A stretch of 64,000 bases of DNA from Nocardioides donggukensis (lineage in GTDB: Bacteria > Actinomycetota > Actinomycetes > Propionibacteriales > Nocardioidaceae), in the NCBI RefSeq assembly GCF_014842875.1, contig NZ_JACYXZ010000001.1, positions 124,001-188,000 on the forward strand, in the 5' to 3' direction. Below are positions 7,541 to 16,833 of the stretch, piece by piece. Position numbers and translations under genes: made by a program. The notes below the pieces were generated by a model that searched no databases, was not told where the DNA came from, and saw only the letters and a program-made list of their open reading frames with translations. Every line of letters begins with the position of its first letter. Within the stretch, counting starts at the first letter, position 1.

Positions 7541-7570
7541 GAGGGCAGCGAGCACCCACTCGCTGTCCTC
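7541..7570. terminator. hairpin between convergent peptide and regulator genes
   Basis: GAGGGCAGCGAG and CTCGCTGTCCTC form a 12-bp stem with one G-U pair and a 6-base loop. It lies midway between two convergent genes and can serve both directions. A smaller inverted pair, CTGAGACG/CGTCTCAG, brackets the region at 7469-7476 and 7530-7537. Confidence 0.55.
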
Positions 7571-7621
7571 GCTTCGATTTGCGGGCAGGTCCCGTCCAGG
7601 CCGGCCCGGCCGGAGTCCGGC

Positions 7622-8614
7622 TCAGCCCTCCTCGGGGACCCGAGCCCCCTCGGCTCCGGCCTGCCCCATGCGGTAGCCGAGCTGGAAGCGGGTCTGCGCG
7701 TCGTACTCCTCCTTGAGGTCGGCCACGTAGCCGGCGTAGGTCCGGGGGCTGACCCCGAGCCGCTTCGCGCAGGTGGCGTCGCCGTGGCCCTCGATGAGCA
7801 TCCGGATCGTCATCGCCCGCTGCTCCTCGGCGATCGAGCTCAGCGTGCTCGCGGAGCGGCTGGTGAAGGGCCGCCCACGGTCCCAGAACCGCTCGAAGAT
7901 GTCGACGAGGTAGGCGACCAGGGCGCCGTCCCGGATCGCCAGCGCCACGTCGAGGTTGTCGCCGGAGGGGATGATCGCGACCTCGCGGTCCACGACGATG
8001 AGGCGGTTGAAGAACTCGTCGAGCGTGCGCACCTCGGCGCCGTTCTCGGTGACCGCGGCGACGTAGCTGCGGGTGGCGGTGCTGCGGCGGGCGGAGTGCT
8101 GGTAGATCGTCCGCATCGACACCCCGCGCTGCAAGGCCTCGACGTCGCGGGCGGCGGCCGCGCGGAGCGCCTTGGCCGATCGGCCGGCCTGCGGCTGGGC
8201 GGTGAGCAGCTCGGTCTGGGCCCCGGGCACCAGGTCCTCGAGGAAGCGGTCGATCTGGTCGCCGCTGAGCACGGTGATCGGCCCGTCCTCGGTGGACGGT
8301 GACCGGCGGTAGGCCTGGCCCAGGGTGGAGAACGCGCTGGCCCACTGCGAGGACTCGGCGATCAGCTGAGCCCCCTGCAGGCCGAGTGGGCTGACCACGG
8401 AGCCCTGGACGGTGTGCGGGTCGACGACGACCTGGCGGCCCGATCCCCGGTCGTGCACGAGCAGGCCGAGCCGACAGAGCAGGTCGGTCGCCTCCGGGGA
8501 CGCGGTGAGCAGCGGGTCGTCGGCAGGTACGCCGCCGCGCGCGGCGATCTCCTCGAACAGCCGACTGGCAGCCGTCTCGAACAGCTGGCGGTCCTCGGTC
8601 CCGAATGGTGGCAC
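7622..8614 (-). CDS. TrmB/LuxR-type transcriptional regulator
   Basis: A 330-residue cytosolic protein from a GTG start. The middle (about 120-255) has the PLD-like sensor layout seen in TrmB-type regulators (GDQIDRFLEDLVPGAQTELL, GVSMRTIYQHSARR, DREVAIIPSGDNLDVALAI, LVAYLVDIFERFWDRGRPF). The C-terminus (about 265-315) is a LuxR-like helix-turn-helix: EEQRAMTIRMLIEGHGDATC then AKRLGVSPRTYAGYVADLKE. No phosphoacceptor domain or transmembrane segment is present, so it should sense an intracellular ligand. It is monocistronic and convergent with the small secreted-peptide gene, which could provide that ligand after re-import or act independently. Confidence 0.82.
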   Translation of the reverse strand: MPPFGTEDRQLFETAASRLFEEIAARGGVPADDPLLTASPEATDLLCRLGLLVHDRGSGRQVVVDPHTVQGSVVSPLGLQGAQLIAESSQWASAFSTLGQAYRRSPSTEDGPITVLSGDQIDRFLEDLVPGAQTELLTAQPQAGRSAKALRAAAARDVEALQRGVSMRTIYQHSARRSTATRSYVAAVTENGAEVRTLDEFFNRLIVVDREVAIIPSGDNLDVALAIRDGALVAYLVDIFERFWDRGRPFTSRSASTLSSIAEEQRAMTIRMLIEGHGDATCAKRLGVSPRTYAGYVADLKEEYDAQTRFQLGYRMGQAGAEGARVPEEG

Positions 8615-8664
8615 CGGCGTTCCCTTTCGTCTTCCCCCGAGCTGAGGTCGAGTATGCCGGAAGC

Positions 8665-8708
8665 ACGACGGGGTCCACCCGGCGTACTCGCCGGACGGAC
8701 CCCGTCGT
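8665..8708. terminator. nested hairpin terminator downstream of pckG
   Basis: ACGACGGGGTCC (8665-8676) pairs perfectly with GGACCCCGTCGT (8697-8708), and a second perfect stem CCGGCG/CGCCGG lies inside it. It follows the pckG stop by 18 bases in the direction of transcription and also separates pckG from the regulator gene. Confidence 0.8.
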
Positions 8709-8725
8709 CGGGTGCCTCTGGTGGC

Positions 8726-10552
8726 TCAGTCGCCCAGGCGCGCCCTGAGGCCGTCCAGCTCGGTCCACAGCACGGCCGGCAGGTCCTCGCCGAACTTCTC
8801 GAACCACTCCTGGATCTGCGGCAGCTCGGCCTTCCACTCCTCGACGTCGACGTCCAGGGCGGCCTCGATGGCCTCCTGGGTCATGTCGAGGCCGTCGACG
8901 TCGAGCGAGTCGGCGGTCGGCACGTGGCCGATCGGCGTCTCGACCGCGGCGGCCTGGCCGTCGATGCGCTCGACGATCCACTTGAGCACGCGGCTGTTCT
9001 CGCCGAAGCCCGGCCACAGGAAGCCGCCGTCCTCGTCGCGGCGGAACCAGTTGACGTAGAAGATCCTCGGCAGCTTGGCGGCGTCGTTCTCCTTGCCGAC
9101 CGTGATCCAGTGGTTGAAGTAGTGACCGGCGTTGTAGCCGATGAACGGCAGCATCGCCATCGGGTCCCGGCGGACCACGCCCACCTGCCCGGTCGCCGCG
9201 GCCGTGGTCTCCGAGGACAGGGTGGCTCCGAGGAAGGTGCCGTGGGTCCAGTCACGGGCCTCGAAGACCAGCGGGACGGTGGTCTTGCGACGACCGCCGA
9301 AGAGGATCGCGTCGATCGGCACGCCGCGCGGGTCGTCGTACTCCGGGGCGAGGATGTCGCACTGCTTGATCGGCGTGCAGTAGCGGCTGTTGGGGTGGCT
9401 GGAGAGCTCGTCGGACTCCGGGGTCCACTCCTCGCCCTTCCAGGACGTCGCCCGGTCGGGCGTGTTCTCCAGGCCCTCCCACCAGATGTCGCCGTCCTCG
9501 GTGAGCGCGACGTTGGTGAAGACCGAGTTCCCCTTGTTGATCGTGCGCATCGCGTTGGGGTTGGTGTGCTCGTTGGTGCCGGGAGCGACGCCGAAGAAGC
9601 CGTACTCCGGGTTCACCGCCCACAGGCGGCCGTCCTCGCCGATCCGCATCCAGGCGATGTCGTCGCCGAGGGTCTCGACCTTCCAGCCGGGGATCGTCGG
9701 CTCGAGCATCGCCAGGTTGGTCTTGCCGCAGGCGCTGGGGAACGCGGCGGTGACGTACTTGACGACACCCTCGGGGGAGGTCAGCTTGAGGATCAGCATG
9801 TGCTCGGCCAGCCAGCCCTCGTCGCGGGCCATCGCCGAGGCGATCCGCAGCGCGTAGCACTTCTTGCCGAGCAGGGCGTTGCCGCCGTAGCCGGAGCCGA
9901 ACGACCAGATCATCCGCTCCTCGGGGAACTGGACGATGTACTTGGTGTCGTTGCAGGGCCAGGCGACGTCCTGCTGGCCCTCCTCGAGCGGCATCCCGAC
10001 CGAGTGCAGCGCGGGGACCCAGTGGAAGTCCTGGCCGGCGGCGTCGAGCTCCTCCATCTTGCGCAGCACGTGCGTGCCCATCCGGGCCATGACCCGCATC
10101 GAGACGGTGACGTACGCCGAGTCGGTGACCTCGATGCCGAACATCGGGTGCTCGGCCTCGAGGTGGCCCATCACGAACGGGATGACGTACATCGTGCGGC
10201 CCTTCATGCAGCCGGCGTACAGCCCGCGCATGATGTCCTTCATCTCGTGCGGGTCCATCCAGTTGTTGGTGGGCCCGCAGTCCGCCTCGTCGACGGAGCA
10301 GATGTAGGTGCGGTCCTCGACCCGAGCCACGTCGGAGGGGTCGGAGGCGGCGTGGAAGGAGTTCGGCTTGATCGCCGGGTTCAGCCGGGTGAAGGTGCCG
10401 CTGGCCTCGAGGGCCGAGGTGAGCTGGGCCCACTCCTCGTCCGAGCCGGTGCACCAGTGGACGTGGTCGGGCTGGGTGAGCTGTGCGATCTCGTTGACCC
10501 AGTCGAGGATGCCCTGGTGGGTGGTGGGCGCCTGCGTTGTTTCGGCGGTCAT
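8726..10552 (-). CDS. pckG: phosphoenolpyruvate carboxykinase (GTP)
   Basis: A 608-residue enzyme that converts oxaloacetate and GTP to phosphoenolpyruvate, the entry step of gluconeogenesis in actinobacteria. The kinase-1 P-loop reads [15 protein letters not shown], followed by [20 protein letters not shown] for metal and nucleotide binding; the substrate region [12 protein letters not shown] and the guanine-pocket segment [17 protein letters not shown] are intact. Length fits the GTP family. The ATG at 10552 is chosen because the family N-terminus begins a few residues later ([20 protein letters not shown]); the open frame extends upstream without coding character. It is monocistronic, with a hairpin terminator after its stop. 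Confidence 0.98.
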   Translation of the reverse strand: MTAETTQAPTTHQGILDWVNEIAQLTQPDHVHWCTGSDEEWAQLTSALEASGTFTRLNPAIKPNSFHAASDPSDVARVEDRTYICSVDEADCGPTNNWMDPHEMKDIMRGLYAGCMKGRTMYVIPFVMGHLEAEHPMFGIEVTDSAYVTVSMRVMARMGTHVLRKMEELDAAGQDFHWVPALHSVGMPLEEGQQDVAWPCNDTKYIVQFPEERMIWSFGSGYGGNALLGKKCYALRIASAMARDEGWLAEHMLILKLTSPEGVVKYVTAAFPSACGKTNLAMLEPTIPGWKVETLGDDIAWMRIGEDGRLWAVNPEYGFFGVAPGTNEHTNPNAMRTINKGNSVFTNVALTEDGDIWWEGLENTPDRATSWKGEEWTPESDELSSHPNSRYCTPIKQCDILAPEYDDPRGVPIDAILFGGRRKTTVPLVFEARDWTHGTFLGATLSSETTAAATGQVGVVRRDPMAMLPFIGYNAGHYFNHWITVGKENDAAKLPRIFYVNWFRRDEDGGFLWPGFGENSRVLKWIVERIDGQAAAVETPIGHVPTADSLDVDGLDMTQEAIEAALDVDVEEWKAELPQIQEWFEKFGEDLPAVLWTELDGLRARLGD

Positions 10553-10792
10553 GCCTGGAGTGTCCCTCTCGCGCATTCGCGGATCCCCCGTGGGCGGACC
10601 CGGCCGTCGAGCGCATCGACGGAGGTGTCGTGGAGTGTGTATGCGGTCGCCCTGCGCCGTTGCCGGGCGACGGTTGTGGTGCAGCGAGGCTACTCCCCGG
10701 TCGCCGGGCCCCCTATTGGATCGATCCAGCGTGCCGGGCGGTCGCGATCGCCGCTCCGCATGGGCCTGTACCCGACTGGGTACGTTCGACAC

Positions 10793-11164
10793 ATGACCTA
10801 CGCCCTGAGCCGCCTCATGTCCACCGCCACCGCCTCGTACGGCGCCTACGCGCTCGCCGATCCCGCGCATCTCGGTCGCGCCATGGGCGTGGAGGGCAAG
10901 GACCGGGCCGGCTACGACCTGCTCTCCCAGACCTTCGGGATCCGGGACCTCGCGCTGAGCTCGGTCGGGATCTTCGGCCGCTCCCCGGGTGCGGTCAAGG
11001 CCGCGATGAAGGTGCGGATCATGCTCGACGTGGGTGACGGGCTCCTGCTCGCCACCAAGGCGCGCGACGAGCAGACCCGGCAGAAGGTGCTGGGCGTGAC
11101 GATGGGCTGGGCCGCGCTCAACCTGGTGGCGCTCGCCATCGACTCCCGGCGCGCCAAGGCCTGA
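10793..11164 (+). CDS. small membrane-associated protein of unknown function
   Basis: A 123-residue protein beginning [20 protein letters not shown]. It has weakly hydrophobic helices at both ends ([28 protein letters not shown]) and a central [20 protein letters not shown] segment. It resembles small DUF4267-like membrane proteins, though this is not certain. It is divergent from pckG across 240 bases and ends 7 bases before the following reductase-like gene, so the two likely form one transcript. Confidence 0.68.
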   Translation: MTYALSRLMSTATASYGAYALADPAHLGRAMGVEGKDRAGYDLLSQTFGIRDLALSSVGIFGRSPGAVKAAMKVRIMLDVGDGLLLATKARDEQTRQKVLGVTMGWAALNLVALAIDSRRAKA

Positions 11165-11171
11165 TCCGCAG

Positions 11172-12248
11172 GTGCGGATCGTCGTCACCGGGGCCCGCGG
11201 CTACATCGGCTCCCGGCTGGTCCCGGTGCTGCTCGAGCGCGGCCACGACGTGGTCGCCACGGCCACCTCGGACCCCTCAGGCTCTCCCCACCCGTGGGCG
11301 GACCGGGTCACCTGGGTGCGGATGGACTTGCTCGAGCCGGCCCAGGTGCGCGATGCGGTCCGGGGCGCGGACGCGGTCTGCTACCTCGTGCACGCGCTCG
11401 ACCGCCCCGGCTTCGCCGACCTCGACCGCAGGGCGGCGACCGCGATGCGGGAGGCCGTCGACGCCGCCGGCGTGCCGCGGCTGGTCTACCTCTCCGGGCT
11501 GGTGCCGGACCGGCGCGGAGACGGGCTGTCCGCGCACCTGGCCTCCCGGCTGGAGGTCGAGGAGATCCTGCTCGCCGCCTCCGCCTCGACGACCTCGCTG
11601 CGGGCGGGGGTCGTGCTCGGCGCCGGGTCGACGTCGTTCGAGATCATCCGGCAGATGGCCTCGGCCCTGCTGGTCCAGCCGGTGCCGTCCTGGCTGACCA
11701 CCAGGATCCAGCCGATCGGCGTCGGTGACGTGGTCGCGCTCCTGGCGCACGCGCTCGAGCACCGCGACGACCCGGTCGGCGCCCGGGACGTGGGCGGACC
11801 GGACGTCGTGCGCTACCCGGACCTGCTGGCGGCGGTGGCGAGGGAGGCGAGGCTGCTGCGGATCCAGCTGCCCACCCCGCCGGTGCCGGTGTCGCTGGTC
11901 TCGCTGGCCGCGCCGCTGTTCTCCGCGGCCCCACCCCGCACGGTCGCCTCCCTGGTGGCCAGCCTGCGCCACGACATGGTCTGCGACCCGGCCCGCACGT
12001 GGACGCTGCCCGGAGTCTCCACGCCACTGCGTACGGCGCTGCGCGCGTCCCTGCGCGACGACGGCGACCCGGCGCTGGCGGCGTACCGGTCGGCGCCGGG
12101 CGACCCGGTGTGGACCGGCGAGCGGCTGCTCGGGGAGCGGCTGACCGGGCTCCGGCTGCCGATGCCGGCCGTGGCCCGCTCGGTGGCGCTCACCGCCGAG
12201 CAGCGGGCCCGGGACGTGATCGGCCTGCTCCGGGGCCGGGGCGACTGA
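11172..12248 (+). CDS. NAD(P)-binding atypical SDR (NmrA/NAD-dependent epimerase-like)
   Basis: A 358-residue protein from a GTG start. The N-terminus [20 protein letters not shown] contains the TGxxGxxG nucleotide loop of atypical short-chain dehydrogenases, followed by [20 protein letters not shown] and VYLSGLVPD. The catalytic Tyr-x-x-x-Lys motif is not evident, as in NmrA-like and YwnB/DUF2867-type members that bind NAD(P) without classic chemistry. The last 140 residues, with [20 protein letters not shown], look like an accessory domain. It is probably cotranscribed with the small gene before it. The substrate is unknown. Confidence 0.78.
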   Translation: MRIVVTGARGYIGSRLVPVLLERGHDVVATATSDPSGSPHPWADRVTWVRMDLLEPAQVRDAVRGADAVCYLVHALDRPGFADLDRRAATAMREAVDAAGVPRLVYLSGLVPDRRGDGLSAHLASRLEVEEILLAASASTTSLRAGVVLGAGSTSFEIIRQMASALLVQPVPSWLTTRIQPIGVGDVVALLAHALEHRDDPVGARDVGGPDVVRYPDLLAAVAREARLLRIQLPTPPVPVSLVSLAAPLFSAAPPRTVASLVASLRHDMVCDPARTWTLPGVSTPLRTALRASLRDDGDPALAAYRSAPGDPVWTGERLLGERLTGLRLPMPAVARSVALTAEQRARDVIGLLRGRGD

Positions 12249-12318
12249 TTTCGGGGATCGGCGGGCGGTCCGCTATCCTCGACCAGTCCTCGCGGCACCC
12301 CGGTGCCGAGCGGGACGG

Positions 12319-12391
12319 GCGCCTGTAGCTCAACGGATAGAGCATCTGACTACGGATCAGAAGGTTTGGGGTTCGAATCCCTACAGGCGCG
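12319..12391 (+). tRNA. tRNA-Arg (anticodon ACG)
   Basis: GCGCCTGTAGCTCAACGG starts a standard 73-base cloverleaf. The anticodon stem TCTGA/TCAGA closes CTACGGA, giving ACG (read as ICG for CGN codons). T arm GGGGTTCGAATCCCT; acceptor stem GCGCCTG/CAGGCGC pairs fully; CCA is not encoded. Confidence 0.97.
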
Positions 12392-12403
12392 CAGATCGAG
12401 GAG

Positions 12404-12442
12404 GGCCCCTGGCCGGCGGAGGACGCCGGTCGGGGGCCTTTT
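12404..12442 (+). terminator. intrinsic terminator of tRNA-Arg
   Basis: GGCCCCTGGCCGGCG pairs with CGCCGGTCGGGGGCC (two mismatched or wobble positions, 5-base loop) and is followed by TTTT. It starts 12 bases after the tRNA. Confidence 0.88.
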
Positions 12443-12532
12443 CCGCATGGTGGCCCCGGCCACGGATTCCGCAGTGCAAGATCTCCTCAGGTCGGGGACA
12501 GCCCGCGGCCCGGTGCGGCAGGATCGGGCTCG

Positions 12533-12566
12533 CGCCCCGCGGGTGACCCGAGACACCTGCGGGGCG
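12533..12566. repeat. 34-bp hairpin repeat, copy 1
   Basis: CGCCCCGC, GGGTGACCCGAGACACC and TGCGGGGCG form a 12-bp stem with one wobble pair around the loop. The same 34 bp with two changes recurs 130 bases downstream at 12663. Both copies lie in the 362-base gap between tRNA-Arg and the SDR gene, which otherwise holds only the tRNA terminator and no gene I can support. Confidence 0.75.
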
Positions 12567-12662
12567 TTCTTCATGCCCGGATCCGCTTGCAGAGTTCAGG
12601 TTTTGCTCAAGGTGGTCGGATCTGGTCACATCCGGGCCCGTTGATGCCGCAGGATGTACCTA

Positions 12663-12696
12663 CGCCCCGCAGGTGACCCGAGACGCCTGCGGGGCG
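12663..12696. repeat. 34-bp hairpin repeat, copy 2
   Basis: CGCCCCGCAGG (12663-12673) and CCTGCGGGGCG (12686-12696) are perfect inverted arms around TGACCCGAGACG. Compared with copy 1, one change restores a Watson-Crick pair in the stem. It lies 57 bases before the SDR start codon, so it would be in that gene's leader. Confidence 0.78.
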
Positions 12697-12753
12697 CCTC
12701 ACATTTTCGCCGCACCTCGTCCGGCCTTTCCCGGCCCGACTAGGTTGGCCCGC

Positions 12754-13617
12754 ATGACGAACCTCCCTGACCTGACCGGTAGGACGTGCGTGATCACCGG
12801 GGCGAACTCCGGGCTCGGCCGCGAGACCGCCGCGGCCCTCGCCGGCGCAGGCGCTCGCGTCGTGCTCGCCGTCCGCGACGTCGAGCGCGGGGAGGAGGCC
12901 GCGTCCGGGATCGCCGGCGACACCGAGGTCCGCGAGCTCGACCTCGCCGACCTCGCGTCGGTCCGGAAGTTCGCGGACTCGTGGGACGGGCCGATCCACG
13001 CGCTGGTCAACAACGCCGGGATCATGATGGTCGCCGAGGGCCGGACCGCCGACGGCTTCGAGCGCCAGTTCGGCACCAACCACCTGGGGCACTTCGCGCT
13101 GACCAACCTGCTGCTGCCGCGGATCACCGATCGCGTGGTCACGGTCTCCTCCTCGCTCCACAAGGGCCGCCAGCTCGACTTCGACAACCTCGACCTGGCG
13201 GGGTCCTACAGCCCGACCCGCGCCTACCAGCAGTCCAAGCTCGCCAACCTGCTCTTCACCGCCGAGCTGCAGCGCCGTCTCGACGCGGCGGGCTCGACGG
13301 TCCGGGCCAACGCGGCCCACCCCGGCTACTCGGCGACCAACCTGCAGAGCCACCACGCGAACCCGCTGATGATCAGGCTCATGGCGATCGGCAACAGGGT
13401 GATCGCGACCAGCGCCGAGTTCGGCTCCCGGCCGACGGTGCAGGCGGTCGTGGCCGACCTCCCGGGGAACAGCTACCTCGGCCCCACGAGGCTGGGCGGC
13501 ACCCGCGGGGCACCGGGGCCCGTGCCCCGTTCCGCCGAGGCGAGCGACGCCGCGGCCGCCGCCCGGCTCTGGGAGGTCTCGGAGGAGCGCACGGAGGTCT
13601 CCTGGCCCCTGGGCTGA
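12754..13617 (+). CDS. short-chain dehydrogenase/reductase
   Basis: A 287-residue classical-type SDR. The cofactor loop is TGANSGLGRETA, the structural NNAGIMM motif follows, and the active site has SSSLHKG (Ser) and YQQSK (Tyr, Lys), so it should be an active NAD(P)-dependent oxidoreductase. The layout resembles WW-domain oxidoreductase/retinol dehydrogenase-like SDRs of actinobacteria; the substrate is unknown. The ATG at 12754 is used because the protein then opens just before the Rossmann strand; the frame upstream runs through the 34-bp hairpin repeat. Confidence 0.9.
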   Translation: MTNLPDLTGRTCVITGANSGLGRETAAALAGAGARVVLAVRDVERGEEAASGIAGDTEVRELDLADLASVRKFADSWDGPIHALVNNAGIMMVAEGRTADGFERQFGTNHLGHFALTNLLLPRITDRVVTVSSSLHKGRQLDFDNLDLAGSYSPTRAYQQSKLANLLFTAELQRRLDAAGSTVRANAAHPGYSATNLQSHHANPLMIRLMAIGNRVIATSAEFGSRPTVQAVVADLPGNSYLGPTRLGGTRGAPGPVPRSAEASDAAAAARLWEVSEERTEVSWPLG

Positions 13618-13775
13618 GGGCTGGTCCGGCGGCTGGTCCGGCAGGCGGCCCGAGCGGTGGCCCGATCCGGGGCGTGACCTCCTCGGCTGTTCCTCGTTGG
13701 GAGGTCCAGACCGGCCCACTCCGACCGTTCGGAGCACCTCTCGGGGAGGTGAGCGGCCTTCGAGGAGGACAACTC

Positions 13776-15287
13776 GTGCGATTCCGCATCCCCACCACGC
13801 TCGCCGCCGGCGCCGCCGCGGTGCTGACCGTGGCCAGCCTCTCGGCGCCGACCCAGGCCGCCGGGGACGACCCGGCCGACCTCTCGCCGTACCTCGCGGA
13901 CACCCTCGGTGGCCTCAGCGGCACCGCGACCGTGCTGGTGCACGGCGCGACCCTGGCCGACGCCAAGAGCGCGGTCGAGTCGACCGGCATGGCCACCTCG
14001 ATCACCTTCGACCGGATCGGCGTCGTCGGCGCCGTCGGCGACCGGGCCCAGATCGAGGCCGTGCGCAGCGAGCCCGGCGTGACGTACGTCGAGGGCAACG
14101 CGCCGATCGAGCTGTTCCAGGAGACCTCCAACATCGCCACCCGCGGTCTCGAGGCCACCCGGACCCTGACCGGGGCGAACGGCAAGGCCCTGACCGGCGA
14201 GGGCGTCTCGGTGGCGGTCATCGACTCCGGCGTCGACCCGACCAACCCGTACTTCGCCGAGGAGGACGGCAGCAGCGCGGTCGTCGCGAACCTCAAGACC
14301 GTCTGCGACCCGTTCGACTTCGCCTGCACCGTGCAGGAGGTGCCGAACAACGTCGACACCGACACCCTCTCCGGTGGCGGGCACGGCACCCACGTCGCCG
14401 GCATCGTCGGCGGCCGGCCGACCACGCTGACCGACGGCGCCGAGCTGCAGGGCGCGGCGCCCGGCTCCAAGCTGGTCTCGCTCTCCACCGGTGCGGTGCT
14501 GTTCATCATCGGCGCCGACGCCGCGCTCAACTGGGTGCTCGAGAACCACGAGGCCCCGTGCGGCGAGGGCGTGTCGGCGGCCGAGTGCCCGCCGATCAAG
14601 GTCACCAACAACTCCTACGGCCCCAGCGGCGGCGGCGAGTTCGACCCGCAGTCGGCGACCGTGAAGCTGCAGCGCGAGCTGGCGGCCGAGGGCGTGGCCA
14701 CCGTGTGGGCCAACGGCAACGACGGCGGCGACGGCTCCGAGAGCCTGTCCAACCCGCCCGGCATGGACCCGACGGGCGGCGTCATCTCGGTCGCGTCCTA
14801 CTACGACGAGGACACCGGCACCCGCGACGGCCAGGTCTCCGACTACTCCTCGCGCGGCGAGGCCGGCGACCAGTCGACGTACCCGGACATCTCGGCGCCT
14901 GGTGAGGACATCACCTCGTCCTGCCGGCCCTACCTGCCGATCTGCTCCACCGGCCTGGACCCGCGCAACGGCCCGGGTGCGACCGACATCGGCACGTTCA
15001 ACACGATCAGCGGCACCTCGATGGCGGCGCCGCACATCGCGGGCATCGTGGCCCAGCTCTTCCAGGCGAACCCGTCGGCGACGCCGGCCCAGGTCGAGAA
15101 CGCGATCAAGTCCACGGCGTACAAGTACGCCGACGGCGCGGCGTACGAGCAGGGCCCGCTCGGCACCACCAGCTTCGACAAGGGCTACGGCCTGGTCGAC
15201 GTGGTGGCGGCGGCGGCCGCTGTCGGGGGCACGAGCACCGCGACGAAGGCGAAGCGGTCGAAGGGGAAGAAGCGCGGCCAGCGCTGA
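13776..15287 (+). CDS. secreted subtilisin-like serine protease (S8)
   Basis: A 503-residue exported protease. The GTG start is supported by AGGAGG seven bases upstream. A signal peptide (to about residue 30, ending PTQAA) and an I9-like inhibitory prodomain (about 32-115) precede the catalytic domain. The triad is complete: Asp in VAVIDSGVD, His in GGGHGTHVAGIVGG, Ser in SGTSMAAPHIAG, with the oxyanion Asn in VWANGNDGG. The C-terminus is very basic (TKAKRSKGKKRGQR), suggesting binding to the envelope or nucleic acid after export. It is monocistronic with a strong terminator. Confidence 0.95.
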   Translation: MRFRIPTTLAAGAAAVLTVASLSAPTQAAGDDPADLSPYLADTLGGLSGTATVLVHGATLADAKSAVESTGMATSITFDRIGVVGAVGDRAQIEAVRSEPGVTYVEGNAPIELFQETSNIATRGLEATRTLTGANGKALTGEGVSVAVIDSGVDPTNPYFAEEDGSSAVVANLKTVCDPFDFACTVQEVPNNVDTDTLSGGGHGTHVAGIVGGRPTTLTDGAELQGAAPGSKLVSLSTGAVLFIIGADAALNWVLENHEAPCGEGVSAAECPPIKVTNNSYGPSGGGEFDPQSATVKLQRELAAEGVATVWANGNDGGDGSESLSNPPGMDPTGGVISVASYYDEDTGTRDGQVSDYSSRGEAGDQSTYPDISAPGEDITSSCRPYLPICSTGLDPRNGPGATDIGTFNTISGTSMAAPHIAGIVAQLFQANPSATPAQVENAIKSTAYKYADGAAYEQGPLGTTSFDKGYGLVDVVAAAAAVGGTSTATKAKRSKGKKRGQR

Positions 15288-15308
15288 TCCACCAGACACA
15301 CCGGCGAG

Positions 15309-15342
15309 CGGCCGGCGGGGAGCCACACCTCCCCGCCGGCCG
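15309..15342 (+). terminator. terminator of the subtilisin gene
   Basis: CGGCCGGCGGGGA and TCCCCGCCGGCCG form a perfect 13-bp stem with an 8-base loop, 22 bases after the protease stop codon, followed by TTCGTCGT. Confidence 0.82.
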
Positions 15343-15372
15343 TTCGTCGTCCCCGTGGGCCGTCGGTGCGCG

Positions 15373-15426
15373 AGGCTCTACGTCTGGCAGGTTCCCGGAC
15401 CCGAGAACCTGCCGAACGTAGAGCCT
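15373..15426. repeat. 54-bp palindromic intergenic element, family A copy 2
   Basis: AGGCTCTACGTCTGGCAGG and the opposite arm ending GAACGTAGAGCCT form a 22-bp imperfect stem. It matches the element at 5770-5823 in 43 of 54 bases and in total length; one pair changes from T-A to G-C on both sides, a compensatory change. It lies between the protease terminator and the next gene. Confidence 0.85.
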
Positions 15427-15515
15427 GAGGCCACGGACCCCAGCATCCTGGCGGGCCATTGCCTGTGCCGCCCGCCGGGGCGAGGATCGGGAGCACGACG
15501 ATCCTGGGAGGGACC

Positions 15516-16712
15516 ATGCGAACGTGGCGCGCTCGACTCTCGGCACTGACCTGCGCGGTGGGACTGGTGCTCGCACCGCTCGCCGCCGTCCCGGCCGACG
15601 CCGGCCCCGGGGTGCGGCACGACCGGCCGGCCAAGCCGGTCACCGTGATGACCCGCAACCTCTACCTCGGCGCGGACATCAACCGCCCGGTCACCGCCGC
15701 CCTGACCGCGGAGGCACAGGGGAAGTCGGCGGCTGAGGTGCTGGTCGCGCTGGCCAACGCCACGCACGTGACCCGCCGGATCGTCGACGACACGGCCTTC
15801 CCGGTGCGCGCCGGGCTGCTCGCCGACGAGATCGTGGCCACCCGCCCCGACCTGGTCGGGCTGCAGGAGGTCGCGCTGTGGCGGTCCGGGCCGCTCGAGC
15901 TCGACAAGGTCGCGGTGCCGAACGCGCAGGGCGTCGACTACGACTACCTGCAGATCCTCCTGGACGCGCTCGCCGACCGCGGCGCGAGCTACTCGGCCGT
16001 CAACGTCGGCCGGCGGGCGGACGTGGAGGCGCCGTCCTTCACCGGCAGCCCGTTCGACGGCACCATCGGCAGCCCCCGGGACGTGCGGATGACGATGCGC
16101 GACGTGATCCTGGTGCGCGACAGCGGCAGCCTGAAGGTGGGTGACAGCGGGGACCGGATCTTCGAGCACAACCTCGCCGTGCCGATCGCCGGCACCACGA
16201 TGCGCTTCGACCGCGGGTTCCAGTGGGTCGACGTGCGGGCCGGCTCGCAGCGGTTCCGGTTCTACAACAGCCACTTCGAGGCGTTCAGCTCCGACCTGGC
16301 GCTCGCCCAGGCGGCCGAGGTGGTGGCCCACACGCCGACCGACCGGACCACGGTCTTCGTCTGCGACTGCAACTCCGACCCGCTGAACGACCGGGTCAAG
16401 CCGATCGACACGGTGCCGCACCGGGCGCCGTACGACCTGATCACCGGGCCGGCCGGCTTCACCGACGAGTGGCTGGAGTGGGCCCCGGCCGAGGAGGGCT
16501 GGACCTCCGGCCTCTCCGAGGGGGTGCGCGACGCCACGGCCGCCGGGTTCGACCACCGCATCGACATGGTGTTCGGCCGGACCGCGGACGGTCGCGGACT
16601 GGGTGTGGACCGCGGCCGGGTGACCGGTGACGAGCTCGGCGACCGGGACCCGGCCACCGGGCTGTGGCCCTCCGACCACGCCGGGGTGGTGCTCCGCCTG
16701 CGCGGTCTCTGA
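15516..16712 (+). CDS. secreted endonuclease/exonuclease/phosphatase-family protein
   Basis: A 398-residue exported protein. Residues 1-29 are a signal peptide (LAAVPADA). The rest is an EEP-fold hydrolase: Asn in MTRNLYLGADI, Glu in LVGLQEVALW, His in YNSHFEAF, Asp/Asn in VCDCNSDPL and the final Asp-His in WPSDHAGVVL. This set makes a Mg-dependent phosphodiesterase (DNase I / sphingomyelinase-like); which phosphodiester it cuts cannot be decided. A putative site GGAGGG precedes the ATG. It stands alone between the protease and recC. Confidence 0.85.
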   Translation: MRTWRARLSALTCAVGLVLAPLAAVPADAGPGVRHDRPAKPVTVMTRNLYLGADINRPVTAALTAEAQGKSAAEVLVALANATHVTRRIVDDTAFPVRAGLLADEIVATRPDLVGLQEVALWRSGPLELDKVAVPNAQGVDYDYLQILLDALADRGASYSAVNVGRRADVEAPSFTGSPFDGTIGSPRDVRMTMRDVILVRDSGSLKVGDSGDRIFEHNLAVPIAGTTMRFDRGFQWVDVRAGSQRFRFYNSHFEAFSSDLALAQAAEVVAHTPTDRTTVFVCDCNSDPLNDRVKPIDTVPHRAPYDLITGPAGFTDEWLEWAPAEEGWTSGLSEGVRDATAAGFDHRIDMVFGRTADGRGLGVDRGRVTGDELGDRDPATGLWPSDHAGVVLRLRGL

Positions 16713-16833
16713 TCGGCCGGTCAGTCAGCAGGTCGCTCAGCAGGCGGTGCGGCCGGTCGTCCAGCCGGGCCTGACGCCGGTTCGGGCGCCGGTCCTGCCG
16801 GGGTCTGTCGGTGCGGCGTGATTGGGTGCAGCC

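Noticed and set aside
8414..10792. Long plus-strand frame running through pckG into the small membrane-protein gene
   Set aside because: The part opposite pckG is antisense shadow; only the last 123 codons from 10793 look coding.
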